Source: Papio anubis
Lineage: Eukaryota > Chordata > Mammalia > Primates > Cercopithecidae
DNA length: 64,000 nucleotides
Reading direction: 5' to 3'
Assembly: GCF_008728515.1 (NCBI RefSeq)
Contig: NC_044996.1
Location: forward strand, 102,555,287-102,619,286
Below the pieces are notes generated by a model that ran no database searches, was not told where the DNA came from, and saw only the letters and a program-made list of their open reading frames with translations. Below, in pieces: positions 1 through 11,479 of this stretch. The position numbers and the translations under genes are program-made. Position 1 is the first letter of the stretch. Every line of letters begins with the position of its first letter.

Positions 1-2026
1 AGGTCACACATTCTACAGGGTTTAATGTTGTCCATTCCCCACCTCTCCCATTTTTTTCCCTTTTCCTTTTGTCTTTGTCTCATTGCTAGATGACCATCTT
101 ATGATTGAGCATTACTTTATTTTAATGTGCATGTTTATGCTTGTGTTTAGGTGACCACGTTGCACAAAAGGATCATGAAGCACCGGCATTTACATTTTAA
201 TATACTGGTAGGCACATTGCTTTGCTCTTGCTATCCCCCTCTAATGCCACAAATGAAAACTTTTAGCACCTGCTATTGGGCAAACACTGATTTCTTTAAA
301 CAGTCATGAGGGAAAAAAACCCTAGACTTTTGCTTTTAAAAAGCACTGAACTATGACATTATTAAATTTTGACTTAAATTACTTACATAAGAGTTGCATG
401 TCCTATCCTGAAAACGACTATGTTTTGTAGGAATGTTCTACTTCAATTATTTTGGGCTAACAGAAAAATACAGAGGCAGAATTAATATAGGACAAAAGGT
501 CTTAAAATTATTTAAACAGAGAAAACAGTGAGATAATCAAATCATCGTATGGTACACTATCATATTTGTATATGTAATATCAATGGTGAGCACTAGTATA
601 GCTTCAGCAAAAACTTATTTTCTATATAAAATTAATATGGTTTATTTAAATTTTATTAGTTGTGTGATGTGATGAATTCAACTTTTAATTTAGATTGTAG
701 AGTTGTAAAAGGGATCATAGCACAGGCATTTCATCCCTAGGTTTACATATATATATTTACAGGCCACCATAATTTCCAAAACAGTTTCTGTCCTCGCTGT
801 GTATCAGAAAAAAAAAATCTTCTTTTATAAGTATTTTAAAAATTCCACACATAGCATAATTTATCCAAACTGGCTTTGCTGTAGGCAGTGTGCTGTCATT
901 CTCTAGCTAAGTGACTCCACCAATCTGTCTCAAAGCATGGGACAGGAAGAGTTATGCCTCAGCAAAACAACATGCCCCAGTTTGTCAGGGTTATTCTGAA
1001 ATAAGGCTATTATTTATTTGTTGGTCAAAACTCAAAACAAACAAATTCTCTAATTCCATGTTTACTTAGTAGTTAACAAATGCATGAAAAGTTACTGTCT
1101 TCCATGTTTCATTTTATCCCGAGTTCCTCATGAAACAGAGAATGAAGGCATGATACACAGCTTATATGCTTGCTTTGTGGAGAGAGTGCAATCTCAGTGA
1201 ACCAAGAATGAAGGAAAAGGGGATTTTAGTCAAGGAAGGAGCAAAAGCCATTACAAAGCGATACATTACCAAGGCATCCATAGGCGTACAGAAAACCTGA
1301 CTGATTGGTCATATAGGACATCTTTACAGAGGATATGTGAAATCATTGCTTCTCTGAACCATCTGGTTGTATTGGAAAGAGAGGAAGAAAAAACAATTTA
1401 TCAACCAGTTCCTTTCTTCCTTCAGTCTCATTGATCAAAATCCATCCCATGGGGCACTAACATCCCATCTGACCCCACTAAACAGAGAAGGCAGAGCCTC
1501 TGCGGGTCCAGGTAATCAGACCTAGACCTTTAGAACCGCTGTGGCTCCTTTTGAGGTAAACATGATGGTGGCCATGCTGCAGCCCAGCCCTTGCCTCCAA
1601 AGGAAAAGGAAGAGGAAGAGTATATGGAGCCTGTGATGAAACAGAACCATACGTCCAATATCTGGGTACCACAGAACACAGAGTTCAGAGAAAGAAAGAA
1701 GCTACTTTATTTAATGGGAGGGAAAAAAAGCAAAAAAGATGGTCAGAAATGAGGTTAAGTGGAGCTGAGTGCCAATTTACCCATTTGTAATAAGAAATAT
1801 AAATTCTACTTGAATCCATTGACCAGGAAATTCTCAGCATACTACATGAAAAATCAAATTAAATCCGAAGGCTGCATTTTGAGCATGAGATCACAGCAGG
1901 GAGAGTTATTTGTACATGTTCATGCCTGAAGGACATTAGGATCTGACCTCCATAATTGAGATCTACTCTTGGGGCAAGGTATCTGCTTGCACATCTCTGA
2001 ATCTTCTTTTTTTGTGATTTACTGGG
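1..2026. other. Unassigned single-copy-looking DNA
   Basis: AT-rich sequence with no repeat family, RNA gene or long reading frame that I recognise. Short frames on the minus strand near 1478-1672 and 1859-2053 show no family motif. Intergenic or intronic DNA is the default reading. Confidence 0.5.
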
Positions 2027-2457
2027 TGATATAATTTGGATTTGTGACCCCACCCAAATCTCGTGTTGAATTGTAATCCTCAGAGTAGGAGAAGGGGACT
2101 GGTGGGAGGTGACTGGATCATGGGGGCAGATTTCCCCCTTGCTGTTCTCTTGATAGTGATTGAGTTCTCATGAGATCTAGTTATTTGAAAGTGTGTAGCA
2201 ACTCCCCCTTCTCTCTCTTCCTTCTGCTCCAACCATGTAGGACATTCCTGCTTCCCCTTACCTTCTTCCATGATTGAAAGTTTCCTGAGGCTTCCTCTGC
2301 TTTACTTCCTGTATAGACTGTGGAACTGTGAGCCAACTAAACCTCTTTCTTTCTTCTTTTTTTTAGTAATCATAGAACACTGATGAAAACTTCTTTTCTT
2401 TATAAACTATCCAGTATAAGGTAGTTCTTTATAGCAATGAGAGAGCGAACTAATACA
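2027..2457 (+). mobile_element. MST-type ERVL-MaLR solo LTR
   Basis: The stretch begins TGATATAATTTGGATT and ends GAACTAATACA, the usual termini of MST/THE1 LTRs. Inside are the family's landmarks in order: CCCACCCAAATCTCGTG, a GGTGGGAGGTGACTGGATCA block, TTCTCATGAGATCT, CCATGATTGAAAGTTTCCTG and a TTTATAAACTATCCAG stretch near the 3' end. About 40 extra bases lie before that last block (2345-2390) between two AAACYTCTTT copies, which looks like a small secondary insertion. No internal retroviral sequence accompanies it, so it is a solo LTR. Subfamily (MSTA or MSTB) is not resolved. Confidence 0.85.
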
Positions 2458-2845
2458 CCAGGCCTCACCCCCTGGTCTTGGGATTTGCTTTGACCAATAG
2501 AATGCCACTAAAATGACGTTACGTTAGTTACGAGGATAGACCTCAAGAGGATTTGCGTGCTTGTGCTTAACCTCTTGGATCATTGCTTAGCAGCCTGTTG
2601 CAGTATAAGAACCCACACGGAGGAGGAATGAGCTGTCTAATATGAGGTCATCTGAAAAAGCCATCCCCCAGGCAACCCAGCAGCTGATCACAAAGGCATG
2701 AATGACCCCAGCAGAGGCCAGAATAATTGCTCAGATGAGCATAATCTAAAGTGCCAATCCCCAGAATTGCTTGCTTATTAAATTGTTGTTGTCTGAAATC
2801 ATCAAGCTTTGGGGTAGTTTGCTATACAGCAAAGGCTAACCAGTA
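2458..2845 (+). mobile_element. Old MaLR (MLT1-like) LTR remnant
   Basis: The end resembles the 3' end of MLT1-type LTRs: an ATTGTTGTTGTCTGA stretch, CAAGCTTTGGGGTAGTTTG, then GCAAAGGCTAACCAGTA. It abuts the MST LTR directly, so the younger LTR may have landed in this older one. Highly diverged; family tentative. Confidence 0.5.
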
Positions 2846-4416
2846 TGTTTAGTATCTAAAGAGTAGGTGATTTTTCCTTCTTTCAGTTGATAATCACATT
2901 TCAGGTTTATGACTTTAATTAAAATGTGGGCTTCCCCCAAAAATAAATAGAAAATAAGTTGAAGCATGTACTTTTGAAGGGAAGACCAGCCACCAGGAAT
3001 TTCAATGGGTATTTTAATATGTTCCATGAACGCAGATACATTTTTACCTTCCCTATTATCCTTTTACTTTATAGCAGAGAAGAGGTGTTTAATACACAGA
3101 GAAATCTTTGTTTTTTAGAATTCCAAAGAATTGTACCTCCTGCAAAATATACATTCCTTTCCTCTTCCTTCAACACCTACAAAAGTGTTGTGAAAAGACA
3201 CAAAAAATGAATTATTGACACATTTCATGAATAAAATGCCAATCATTAATCTCTTGACCATACAAGCCAGGAGACTTGGAAACTCTTCATTCTCATTGAA
3301 GTTGGACTTCTCATCTGAAAAGTCTACTTGAACTGAGAATTCCAGGGATGAAATAGCTAGGCCAAACTTGCTTTACTTATAACTAATGCATTGATTATAA
3401 TTAACATATTATACTATTGCAGTGGACTTTTAGTTCAGAACTGCCAATAAAGTTCAACTATCCCAGAAATAAATGGGATGTTTTCTCCATAAACTGCCTG
3501 TTAACTACCCTTTAAGGAAGCCGTGATAAAAAAAAAAGGACAGCTGTCTTAGACTCCAGCTCTGGAAACTCTATGTAGTATCCTGGCAACAAGGAAAGAG
3601 AATATCTGATTTGTGGAGTCAACCTATGTTGCTTAATAGTGGAGCTCTGAGAATTAATGTTTGTAAAGATTCACAGTTTCATAAAAGTGCATGGCGTATA
3701 TAATGATTATGATTAGTTTTGAGAGTAGAATATTATCCACACCCCTTAGAAATAGGACCAAAAAATAGCTCTATTTCCAGTTCTAAGAAGAAAAAAGAAT
3801 CCACATATAATGAGAAAAAAGGCATGTGGTACTCGACATAAATACACTTATTTATTGCCCTTTTCTTATTTGTATTCTGGGTCAACTCTAAGCCATGAGA
3901 ATAATAACATGCCCACATGAACAAATAGGAAGGGTTAATGTCAACCCATATAATTTTCTTTATTAAATTGGTACCAAGCATTCCAGTTAAAAGCACATGT
4001 TCTCACAACTGGAGAGAGTTCAATTGTGCACCTTGAGATCGGTCTATTATACGCCAACTACAGTGAAAATAAAGGAATGGCTATTCTCCAGATACAAAAA
4101 AATCAATTAACTGAGCAGCCTGCAATTCTTAGCCGTTACGAATCTTTCCACATAGCCTCAGCAGGGTTCTTTTATAAATGTGTACTTTCACCAACAGTTA
4201 TCTCAACCTCCCCAGCAAATGACATCAAATAGTACAGTGAAAAAAATCAAGAAAGTAAAGATTTCTCTATACTCCAATGGTTATTGACATATTTTTCTGG
4301 AAGACAAAAAGGTAATCCTTTAGAAACAAACAGATCTTTTTCTAATAAGTAGCTATTACCATCAAATAAAGCTATTTTCTGGAGTGTACATGACCTTAAA
4401 AAATAGCTATTTTGAA

Positions 4417-4419
<3 letters not shown>
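2846..4419. other. Unassigned DNA
   Basis: AT-rich and without a recognised repeat or gene. A plus-strand frame of 83 codons (2959-3210) and a minus-strand frame of 87 codons (3733-3996) have no recognisable domain and are of the length expected by chance. Confidence 0.45.
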
Positions 4420-4480
<61 letters not shown>

Positions 4481-4489
4481 CAGAGAGAT
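4420..4489. repeat. Compound microsatellite (GT)n-(GA)n
   Basis: A run of about 22 GT units (4420-4463) passes directly into about 9 GA units, with one interruption near 4481. A compound dinucleotide repeat of this length is likely to vary in length between individuals. Confidence 0.97.
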
Positions 4490-4869
4490 CTTGCTTTTTT
4501 TCCTAAAGAGAGCTAAGTAAATATTTTATAATATGTTAGTGGTAAATAGAGGCATTTAAACCTTGAACATGATTTCATCCAAATAATTTTGCACACCAAA
4601 AAGTACACTGCTTTTTAGAATAGATCTGGGAAGTTATTATGATATTGTAATCTTTTGCTAGGTCCCTCAAAATCAGAGTAGCTTCATCCTTGTAAAAGGG
4701 CAAAAGCAGAAATTTAAAGGTAAAGAGTTTGTGGAGCAATTTAAATAGTGACCTATTAAATAATGGTACATTAAAATTTTCAACTGGTAATCTTATGAGA
4801 CTGGATCTACCCAGTTCATGGGGAGTGTAATTATTTAACAATAGAAATCTTTGATATTCATTCAAAAAA

Positions 4870-5182
4870 TAATAGTGAATGACTACTATGCACCAAGCAC
4901 TTTTCTAGGCACTGAACATATTGTGGGGGACATGATTCAGCTGCTGCCTTTCTAGAGGTTACATTCTAGAAAACAGAAACAGGCAAAAAATAAGTCATCA
5001 AGTAAATAAACAAAATGAATTACAATTACAACAGAGATGAAGAAAATATAACAATAATGTGATGGTGACTGGAGCAGGCAAGAGGTGAGGGTTGGCTACT
5101 TTATAGTACATGTAAGACAAAGCAGTGCTGAGAAGGTGACATTTGTTTTGAGGCCTAAGTGATGAGAAAGAACCATCCATTT
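4870..5182 (-). mobile_element. Old L2-like repeat, fragment 1
   Basis: The sequence starts with a diverged form of the motif 'actatgtgccaggcactgttctaggcac' (here ACTATGCACCAAGCACTTTT), continues with ACATTCTAGAAAACAGA and reaches GAGAAGGTGACATTTG. Read on the minus strand this is the 3' part of a long repeat whose end matches the L2 3' terminus. The same element resumes after the AluYRa at 5525, after the LINE-1 at 13641, and probably again at 15770 and 16425. Confidence 0.6.
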
Positions 5183-5199
5183 GAAACTCTAGAGCTGAG

Positions 5200-5507
5200 C
5201 CGGGCGCGGTGGCTCAAGCCTGTAATCCCAGCACTTTGGGAGGCTGAGACGGGCGGATCACGAGGTCAGGAGATCAAGACCATCCTGGCTGACACGGTGA
5301 AACCCCGTCTCTACTAAAAAATACGAAAAAAACTTAGCCGGGCGAGGTGGCGGGCGCCTGTAGTCCCAGCTACTCGGGAGGCTGAGGCAGGAGAATGTCG
5401 TAAACCCGGGAGGTGGAGCTTGCAGTGAGCTGAGATCTGGCCACTGCACTCCAGCCTGGGCGACAGAGCGAGACTCTGTCTCAAAAAAAAAAAAAAAAAA
5501 AAAAAAA
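5200..5507 (+). mobile_element. AluYRa-type Alu (Old World monkey lineage)
   Basis: A full-length Alu with A-rich linker and a poly(A) tail. Its 17-bp target-site duplication is perfect: GAAACTCTAGAGCTGAG at 5183-5199 and 5508-5524. It carries GGCTCAAGCC, GGGCGAGGTGGCGGG, TAAACCCGGGAGG and TGGCCACTGCACTCC (the AluYRa form CCGGCCACTG with one change), which together separate the cercopithecid AluYRa lineage from human AluY. Low divergence and the intact duplication mean a recent insertion. It interrupts the old L2-like repeat. Confidence 0.95.
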
Positions 5508-5524
5508 GAAACTCTAGAGCTGAG

Positions 5525-5943
5525 AGTTCTAGGTAGAGGGAGTAACAAATGCAAAAGTTCAAAGTCTGGAACAAATTTCGGATGATCAAAGGTCGAAGGG
5601 TTTGTATGGCTAGAAGGGTTTGTGTGGCTAGAGTTTGGTGAGCTACCACCAGTTCTTGTTGGGTCATAAATATTATGAACAAATAATTGGGATTTTATTT
5701 TAAATACATTGGAAATTCATAGAAGGGGTTCAGCTGGAGATAAATACAGTATGATTTATGTTTTTTACAAAAAGCAATCTGATAGTTGTATCAGGAGCAG
5801 GAATGGAAGGAGTAAGACCAGCTGGGAGGTTGCTATAATAGAACAGAGGACAAAACATGGTGACTTGCTCTACAGTAGTATCTGTGAAGGGTGTCTGTAC
5901 TGGAAATGGAAAAAATAGTGGATAGATTTGGGTTATGTTGTAG
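5525..5943 (-). mobile_element. Old L2-like repeat, fragment 2
   Basis: This continues fragment 1 after the AluYRa. It includes AGTTCTAGGTAGAGGGAGTAA, a GCAAAAGTTCAAAGTCTGG block, TTTGGGATTTTATTTTAAATAC-like and GGAGGTTGCTATAATAG pieces that follow the order of the same repeat. The LINE-1 at 5951-13632 ends it. Confidence 0.55.
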
Positions 5944-6427
5944 GAGTAGATTTTTTTTTTAATTTTAAACTTTATTTTAGTGGGTACATAATAGATGTAT
6001 ATATTTGCGGGCTATACGAGATATTTTGATACAGGCACACAATGTGTAAAAATCACATTAGGGTAAATGGGGTTTTCATCACCTCAAGCACTTATCCTTT
6101 CTTTGTGTTACCAACAATCAAATTATACTCTTTTAGTTGTTTTTAAATGTACAATAAACTATTGTTGACTGGAGTCACTCTGTTGTGCTGTCAAATATTA
6201 AATCTTATTCATTCTATCTAATTATATTCTTCTACCTATTAACCATCCCCACCTCCCCACAACCGGCTCTGCTAACATTTCCAGCCTCTGGTAATCATCA
6301 TTCTACTCTCTATGTCCATGAATTCAATTGTTTTGATTTTTAGATCCCACAAATAAGGGAGAACATGTCATGTTTGTCTTTGTGTGCTTGGCTTATTTCA
6401 CTTAACATAATGACCTCCAGTTTCTAT

Positions 6428-6640
6428 TCATGTTGCTGCAAATAACAGGTTCTCATTCTTCTTTATGGCTGAAGAGTAGTACTCCATTGTATATATGTAC
6501 CACATTTTCTTTAGCCATTCATCTTTTGACAGACACTTACGTTCCTTCCAAGTCTTGGCTATTGTGACTAGTGCTGCAATAAATATGAGAGTGCAGGTAT
6601 CTCTTTGATATACTGATTTCTTTTTGGGGGGTATATACAT
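6428..6640 (-). pseudogene. L1 ORF2 C-terminal remnant
   Basis: This open segment encodes the cysteine-rich-side end of L1 ORF2p. The stretch MWYIYTMEYYSSAIKKNE is a near-invariant signature of the ORF2 C-terminal region. Read from the minus strand, it lies just upstream of the 3' UTR, as expected. The frame is short because stops and shifts separate it from the reverse transcriptase remnant at 7.8-8.6 kb. No function is expected. Confidence 0.85.
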
Positions 6641-7820
6641 AGCAATGGGATTCCTGAATCACCTGGTAGCTCTGTTATTAGTTTTCTGAGGAACCTTAAA
6701 ACTGTTCTCTGTAGTGGTTATACTAATTTAACATTCCTATCAGCAGTGCTTAAGGGTTTCCTTTTCTCCACATTCTCATCAGCATTTGTTATTGTTTGTC
6801 TTTTGGAAAAAATCAATTTTAACTGGGATGAAATGATACATCATTGTAGTTTTGAGTTACATTTCTCTAAATATCAATGATGTTGAGCACCTTTCCATAT
6901 ACCTGTTTGCCATTTGTATGTCTTTTGAGAAATGTCTATTCAAATCTTTTGCCCATTTTTTATTTGGATCATTAGATATTTTCCTAAGAGCTGTTCGAGC
7001 TCCTCATATATTCTGGTTACTTAATCTCTTGTCAGATGGGTAGTTTGCAAATATTTTCTCCCATTCTGTGGGTTTTCCCTTCACTTTGTTGATTATTTCT
7101 TTCACAAGCTTTTTAACTTGATATGATCTCATTTGTCCATTTTTGCTTTAGTTGCTTGTGCTTGTGGGGTATTAATCAAGAAATCTTTGCCCAGTCCAAT
7201 GTGTGGGTCAGTTTCCCCAATTTTTTTAATAGTAGTGTTATATTCTGAGGACTTAGATTTAAATATTTAATCAATCTTGGTTTGATTTTTATACATGGCA
7301 AGAGATACGGGTCTAGTTTCATTCTTCTGCATATGGATACAGAGTTTTCCCAGCACCATTTACTGAAGAGACTGTCCTTTTCCCAATGTATGTTCTTGGC
7401 AACTTTGTTGAAAACAAGTTTACTGTAGATGTATGGATTTGTTTCTGGGTTCTCTATTCTGTTCTATTGGTCTGTCTGTGTCTATTGTTATGCCAATATC
7501 ATGCTGTTTTGGTTACTATAGCTGTGTAGTATAATGTGAAGTAAGGTAACATGATTCCTTCAGTTTTGTTCTTTTTGCTTAGAATAGCTTTGAATATTCT
7601 GGATCTTTTCTGGTTCCATATAAACTTGGATTGTTTTTCTCTATTTCTGTGAAGGATGCCATTGGTATTCTGATAGAGATTGCATTGAATCTGTAGATTG
7701 CTTTGGGCATTAGGGACATTTTAACAATATTGATTCTTCCAATCTAAGAACATGGGATATCTTTCCATTTGTGTGTGTGTGTTCTCTTCAATTTTTTTCA
7801 TCCATGTTTTACAGTTTTCA

Positions 7821-8557
7821 TCAGAGCAATCTTTCACTTATTTGGTTAATTCCTAGGTATTTTTTTTTTTTGCAGCTATGGTAAATGGGGTTATTTTCTT
7901 GATTATTTTCCGATTGTTCACTGTTGTCATATAGAAATGCTACTGATTTTTGTATGTTGATTGTGTATCCTGCAACTTTACTCAATTTGTTTATCAGTTC
8001 TGATATTTTTTCTTGTGTGGAGTCTTTAGGTTTTTCCAAATATAAGGTCATATCATCTGCAAACAAGGATAATTTGACTTCTTCGTTTCCAATTTGGATG
8101 TACTTTATTTTGTTCTTTTCTGATTGCTCTAGCTAGGACTTTCAGTACTATGTTGAATAACAGTGGTAAAAGTGGGCATCCTTGTTGTGTTCCAGATCTT
8201 ACAGGAAAGGCTTTCAGTGTTTCCCCACTCAGTATGATATTAGCTCTGGAACTGTCATATATGGCTTCTATTGTGTTGATGTATTTTCCTTCTACACCGA
8301 GTTTTTTGGGAGTTTTTTATTATTATGAAGGGATGTTGCATTTTATCAAATGCTTTTTCAGCAACAGTTGAAATGATCCTATAATTTTTGTCCTTCATTC
8401 TGTTGATATGATGCATCACATTAATTGATTTGCATATGCTGAACAATCCTTGTATCCCAGGGATAAATCCCACTTGGTCATGATGAATGCTTTTTTTAAA
8501 GTGTTGTTGAACTGAGTTTGCTAGTATTTTGTTGAGAATTTTCACGTCAATATTCAT
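7821..8557 (-). pseudogene. L1 ORF2 reverse transcriptase remnant
   Basis: Two overlapping open segments in different frames hold the L1 reverse transcriptase. The catalytic FADD box is at about 8052-8063, and an upstream segment (8255-8557) reads through the HHDQVGFIPG and EKAFDK boxes, in the right order for the family. Both catalytic aspartates of FADD are still visible. At least one frame change lies between the two segments, so the enzyme is not encoded intact. Neighbouring endonuclease and C-terminal remnants belong to the same element. Confidence 0.9.
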
Positions 8558-8894
8558 CAGGGATATTGGCCTGTAGTTTCCTGTTTCTGATGTGCCTTTG
8601 GCTTCGATATCAGGGTAATATTGGCTTTATAGAATGGATTTGGAGTATCTCCTACTACCCTATTTTTCAGAATAGTTTGAGTAGGATTGGCATTAGTTCC
8701 TCTTTAAATGTTTGGTGGAATTCAGCAGTGATGCCATCAGGTCCCAGGCTTTTCTTTACTGCAAGACTTTTTATCATGGCTCTTGTTACTTGTAATTGGT
8801 CTGTTCAGGTTTTGGAGTTCTTCATGGTTCAATCTTGGTAGGTTGTATGTGTTTATCAATTTATACATTTCTTTTAGTTTTTCCAATTTATTTT

Positions 8895-8926
8895 ATTATT
8901 AGAAGCTCATAGTAGCTTCTAATAAT
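8895..8926. repeat. Perfect 13-bp hairpin within L1
   Basis: ATTATTAGAAGCT (8895-8907) and AGCTTCTAATAAT (8914-8926) are exact reverse complements around the 6-base loop CATAGT. In L1 families the left arm normally reads about GGCATATAGTTG, unrelated to the right arm, so the left arm seems to have been rewritten from the right one. Confidence 0.85.
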
Positions 8927-9045
8927 CATTTGCATTTATACTGTATTGGTTGTAATGTCTTCTTTTTCACCTCTGGTTTTATTTATTTGGGCCTTTCTTT
9001 TCTTGTTAGATAATCTGGGGAAAGATTTGTCAACTTTTTATCTTT

Positions 9046-9843
9046 TCAAAAAAACAACTTTTTGTGGATTCTTTTATTGTTTTTTGTTTCAATTTTGTTT
9101 ATTTCTGCTCTGATTTTTATTGTTTCTTTTCTACCAATTTTGGGTTTGGTTTCCTTCTGTTGTTCGAGTTCTTTAAGATGTACTGTTAGGTTTCTTATTT
9201 GAGGGTTTTCTTCTTTTTTGATGTAGGCACTTATAGCCATAAGCGTCCCTCTAAGTACCGCTTTTGCTGTGTTTCGTAGGTTTTGGTATATTGCATTTCT
9301 GTTGTCACTCATTTCAAGAAATTTTTCAATGTCTCTCTTAATTTCTTCATCAAACCACTGATCATTCAGGAGCATATTTTTAAAATTTCCGTGTGTATTG
9401 CCTCCAAAATTCCTCTTGTTTTTGATTTCTAGTTTTATTCCATTGTGATCACAGAAGATGCTTGATATTATTTCAATTTTTTGAAGGTTCTGAGACTTGT
9501 TTTGTGGTATAACATATGGTCTACCTTTGACAATGATCCATGTGCTGAGGAAAAGAATGTGTATTCTGCAGCCATTGGATGACATGTTCTATAAATATCT
9601 ATTAGGTCAATTTGGTTTTTAATGTAGATTAAGTCAGATATTCTCCTGTTAATTTTCTGTCTGGATGATCTTTCCAATCCTGAAAATAGGATACTGAAGT
9701 CTCCAGTTATTATTGTATTGGGGTCTATCTCTCCCTTTAGCTCTAATATTTGTTTTATATATTTGGGTGCTCCAGTGTTGGATGTATATATGTTTACAAT
9801 TACTATATTCTCTTGCTGAATTGACCCCTTTATCATTATACAA
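9046..9843 (-). pseudogene. L1 ORF2 endonuclease remnant
   Basis: Two overlapping open segments in different frames (9046-9585 and 9468-9836) cover the apurinic/apyrimidinic-type endonuclease domain and the following linker of L1 ORF2p. Recognisable boxes are ITGDFS, where functional L1s have GDFN, so the metal-site asparagine is changed, and SKVDHM, which keeps the aspartate-histidine pair. The second segment continues to a lysine- and glutamate-rich linker ending near 9046. A frame shift separates the two, and the changed asparagine alone would be expected to abolish cleavage. Confidence 0.85.
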
Positions 9844-10902
9844 TGTCCTTCTTTGTCTCTTTGTATAGTTTTTCTGTTAAAATATATTTTGTCTAAGTAG
9901 AGCTACTCCTGCTCTCTTTTTGGTTTCCATTTGCATGAGCTGTCTTCTTCCATCCTTTCATTTTCAGTCTATGTGTGTCTTTATAGATGAATTATATTTC
10001 TTGTAGGCAACATATCTTTGGGTCTTTTTTAAAAAAAATCATTCAGGTACTCTATGTATTTTGATTGGAGAGTTTAGTTCATTGACATTCAGTGTTATTA
10101 CTGATGAGTAAGGACTTATTCCTGCCATTCTGTTATTTGCTTTCTGACTGTTTTGTGATATTCTCTTCCTTCTTTGCTTCCTTCCTATCTTTCTTGTAGT
10201 GAAGATGATTTTCTCTGGTGGTATGTTTTAATTTCCTGATTTTTATGTTTTGTGTATCTGTTGTATTTTTTTCATTTGAGGTTACCATGAAGCTTGCAAA
10301 TAATATCTTATAACCCATTATTTTGAACTGATGACAACAGAAGACTGATTTTGTAAACAACCAAAGTAACAGAGAAAACTGATAAAAACTCCACACTTTA
10401 ATTTTATCCCCCTGCTTTTAAACTTTTGTTGTTTCTATTTATATTTTATTGTACTATGTCTTGAAAAGTTGCAGTTATTATTTTTATTAGATCATCATTT
10501 AGTCTTTCTACTCAAAATATGAGTAGTTTATACACCACAATTATAGTGTTATAATATTCTCTATTTTTCTTTGTATTTACTATTACCAGTGAGTTTTCTG
10601 TTTTCAGATGATTGCTTATCTCTCCTTAATGTCCTGTTCTTTCACATTCAAGAACTACCTTTACCATTTCTTGTAGTACAGTTCTGGTGTTGATGAAATT
10701 CCTCAGCTTTTGTTTGTCTGGGAAAGTCTCTCTTCCTCATTCATGTTTGAAGGGTATTTTCTGTGGATTCTAGGATAAAATTTTTTTTTTTTGTTTTTTG
10801 TTTGTTTGTTTGTTTATTTTCCCCTCTGCACTTCAAATACGCCATGCTGCCAGATGTTTTGGAGTTCCATCATGTGTCATTTGTTTCTTTTCTTTTGCTT
10901 TC

Positions 10903-11347
10903 TTAGAATCCTTTATTTTTGAACTTTAAGAATTTAGTTATTAAATGTCTTGAGGTAGTATTCTTTTGGTTAAATCTGCTTGGTATTCTAAAACCTTCTT
11001 GAACTTGAATATTAATATCTCTCTCTAGGTTTGGAAAGTTCTCTGTTATTATTCCTTCAAATAAACTTTCTACCCTGATCTTCCCTTCTACCTCCCCTTT
11101 AAGACCAATAACTCTTATATTTGCCCTTTCAAGTCTATTTTCTAGATCTTGTAGATGTGCTTCATTCTTTTTTATTCTTTTTTTCTTTTTTCTTCTCCGC
11201 GTGTATATTTTCAAATAGCTTGTCTTCAGGGTCATTAATTCTTTCCTCTGTTTCATCAATTCCACTGTTAAGACATTCTGATGCATTCTTTAGTATATGA
11301 ATTACATTTTTCAGTTCTGCAGTATCTATGTCCATTGCATTTTTCAA
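10903..11347 (-). pseudogene. L1 ORF1 remnant
   Basis: Two overlapping minus-strand segments hold part of ORF1p, the L1 RNA-binding chaperone. The upstream piece is rich in lysine and glutamate as in the coiled coil. The RRM-like core follows, with RANIRVIG and ENFPNLERDINIQVQE, both typical of the family. The C-terminal domain below 10903 is not open. It sits between the 5' UTR and the ORF2 remnants in normal L1 order. Confidence 0.85.
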
Positions 11348-11479
11348 CTCTGCAATATCTGTTTGAGTCTTTTTAATTATGTCAATCTCTTTGTTAAATT
11401 TATTTTATAGGATTCTGAATTCCTTCTCTGTGTTATCTTGAATTTTGCTGAGTTTCCTCAAACCAGCTATTCTGAATTC

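Noticed and set aside
5258..5682. Overlapping minus-strand reading frames of 98 and 122 codons
   Set aside because: They are antisense Alu translations (poly-F start, QAGVQW and SWDYR words) and run into a poly(T) tract. The same applies to frames at 18220-18567, 35877-36095, 52201-52554 and 59905-60213.
7924..8841. Plus-strand frames of 70-91 codons in the first L1
   Set aside because: They are shadows on the strand opposite to L1 ORF2.
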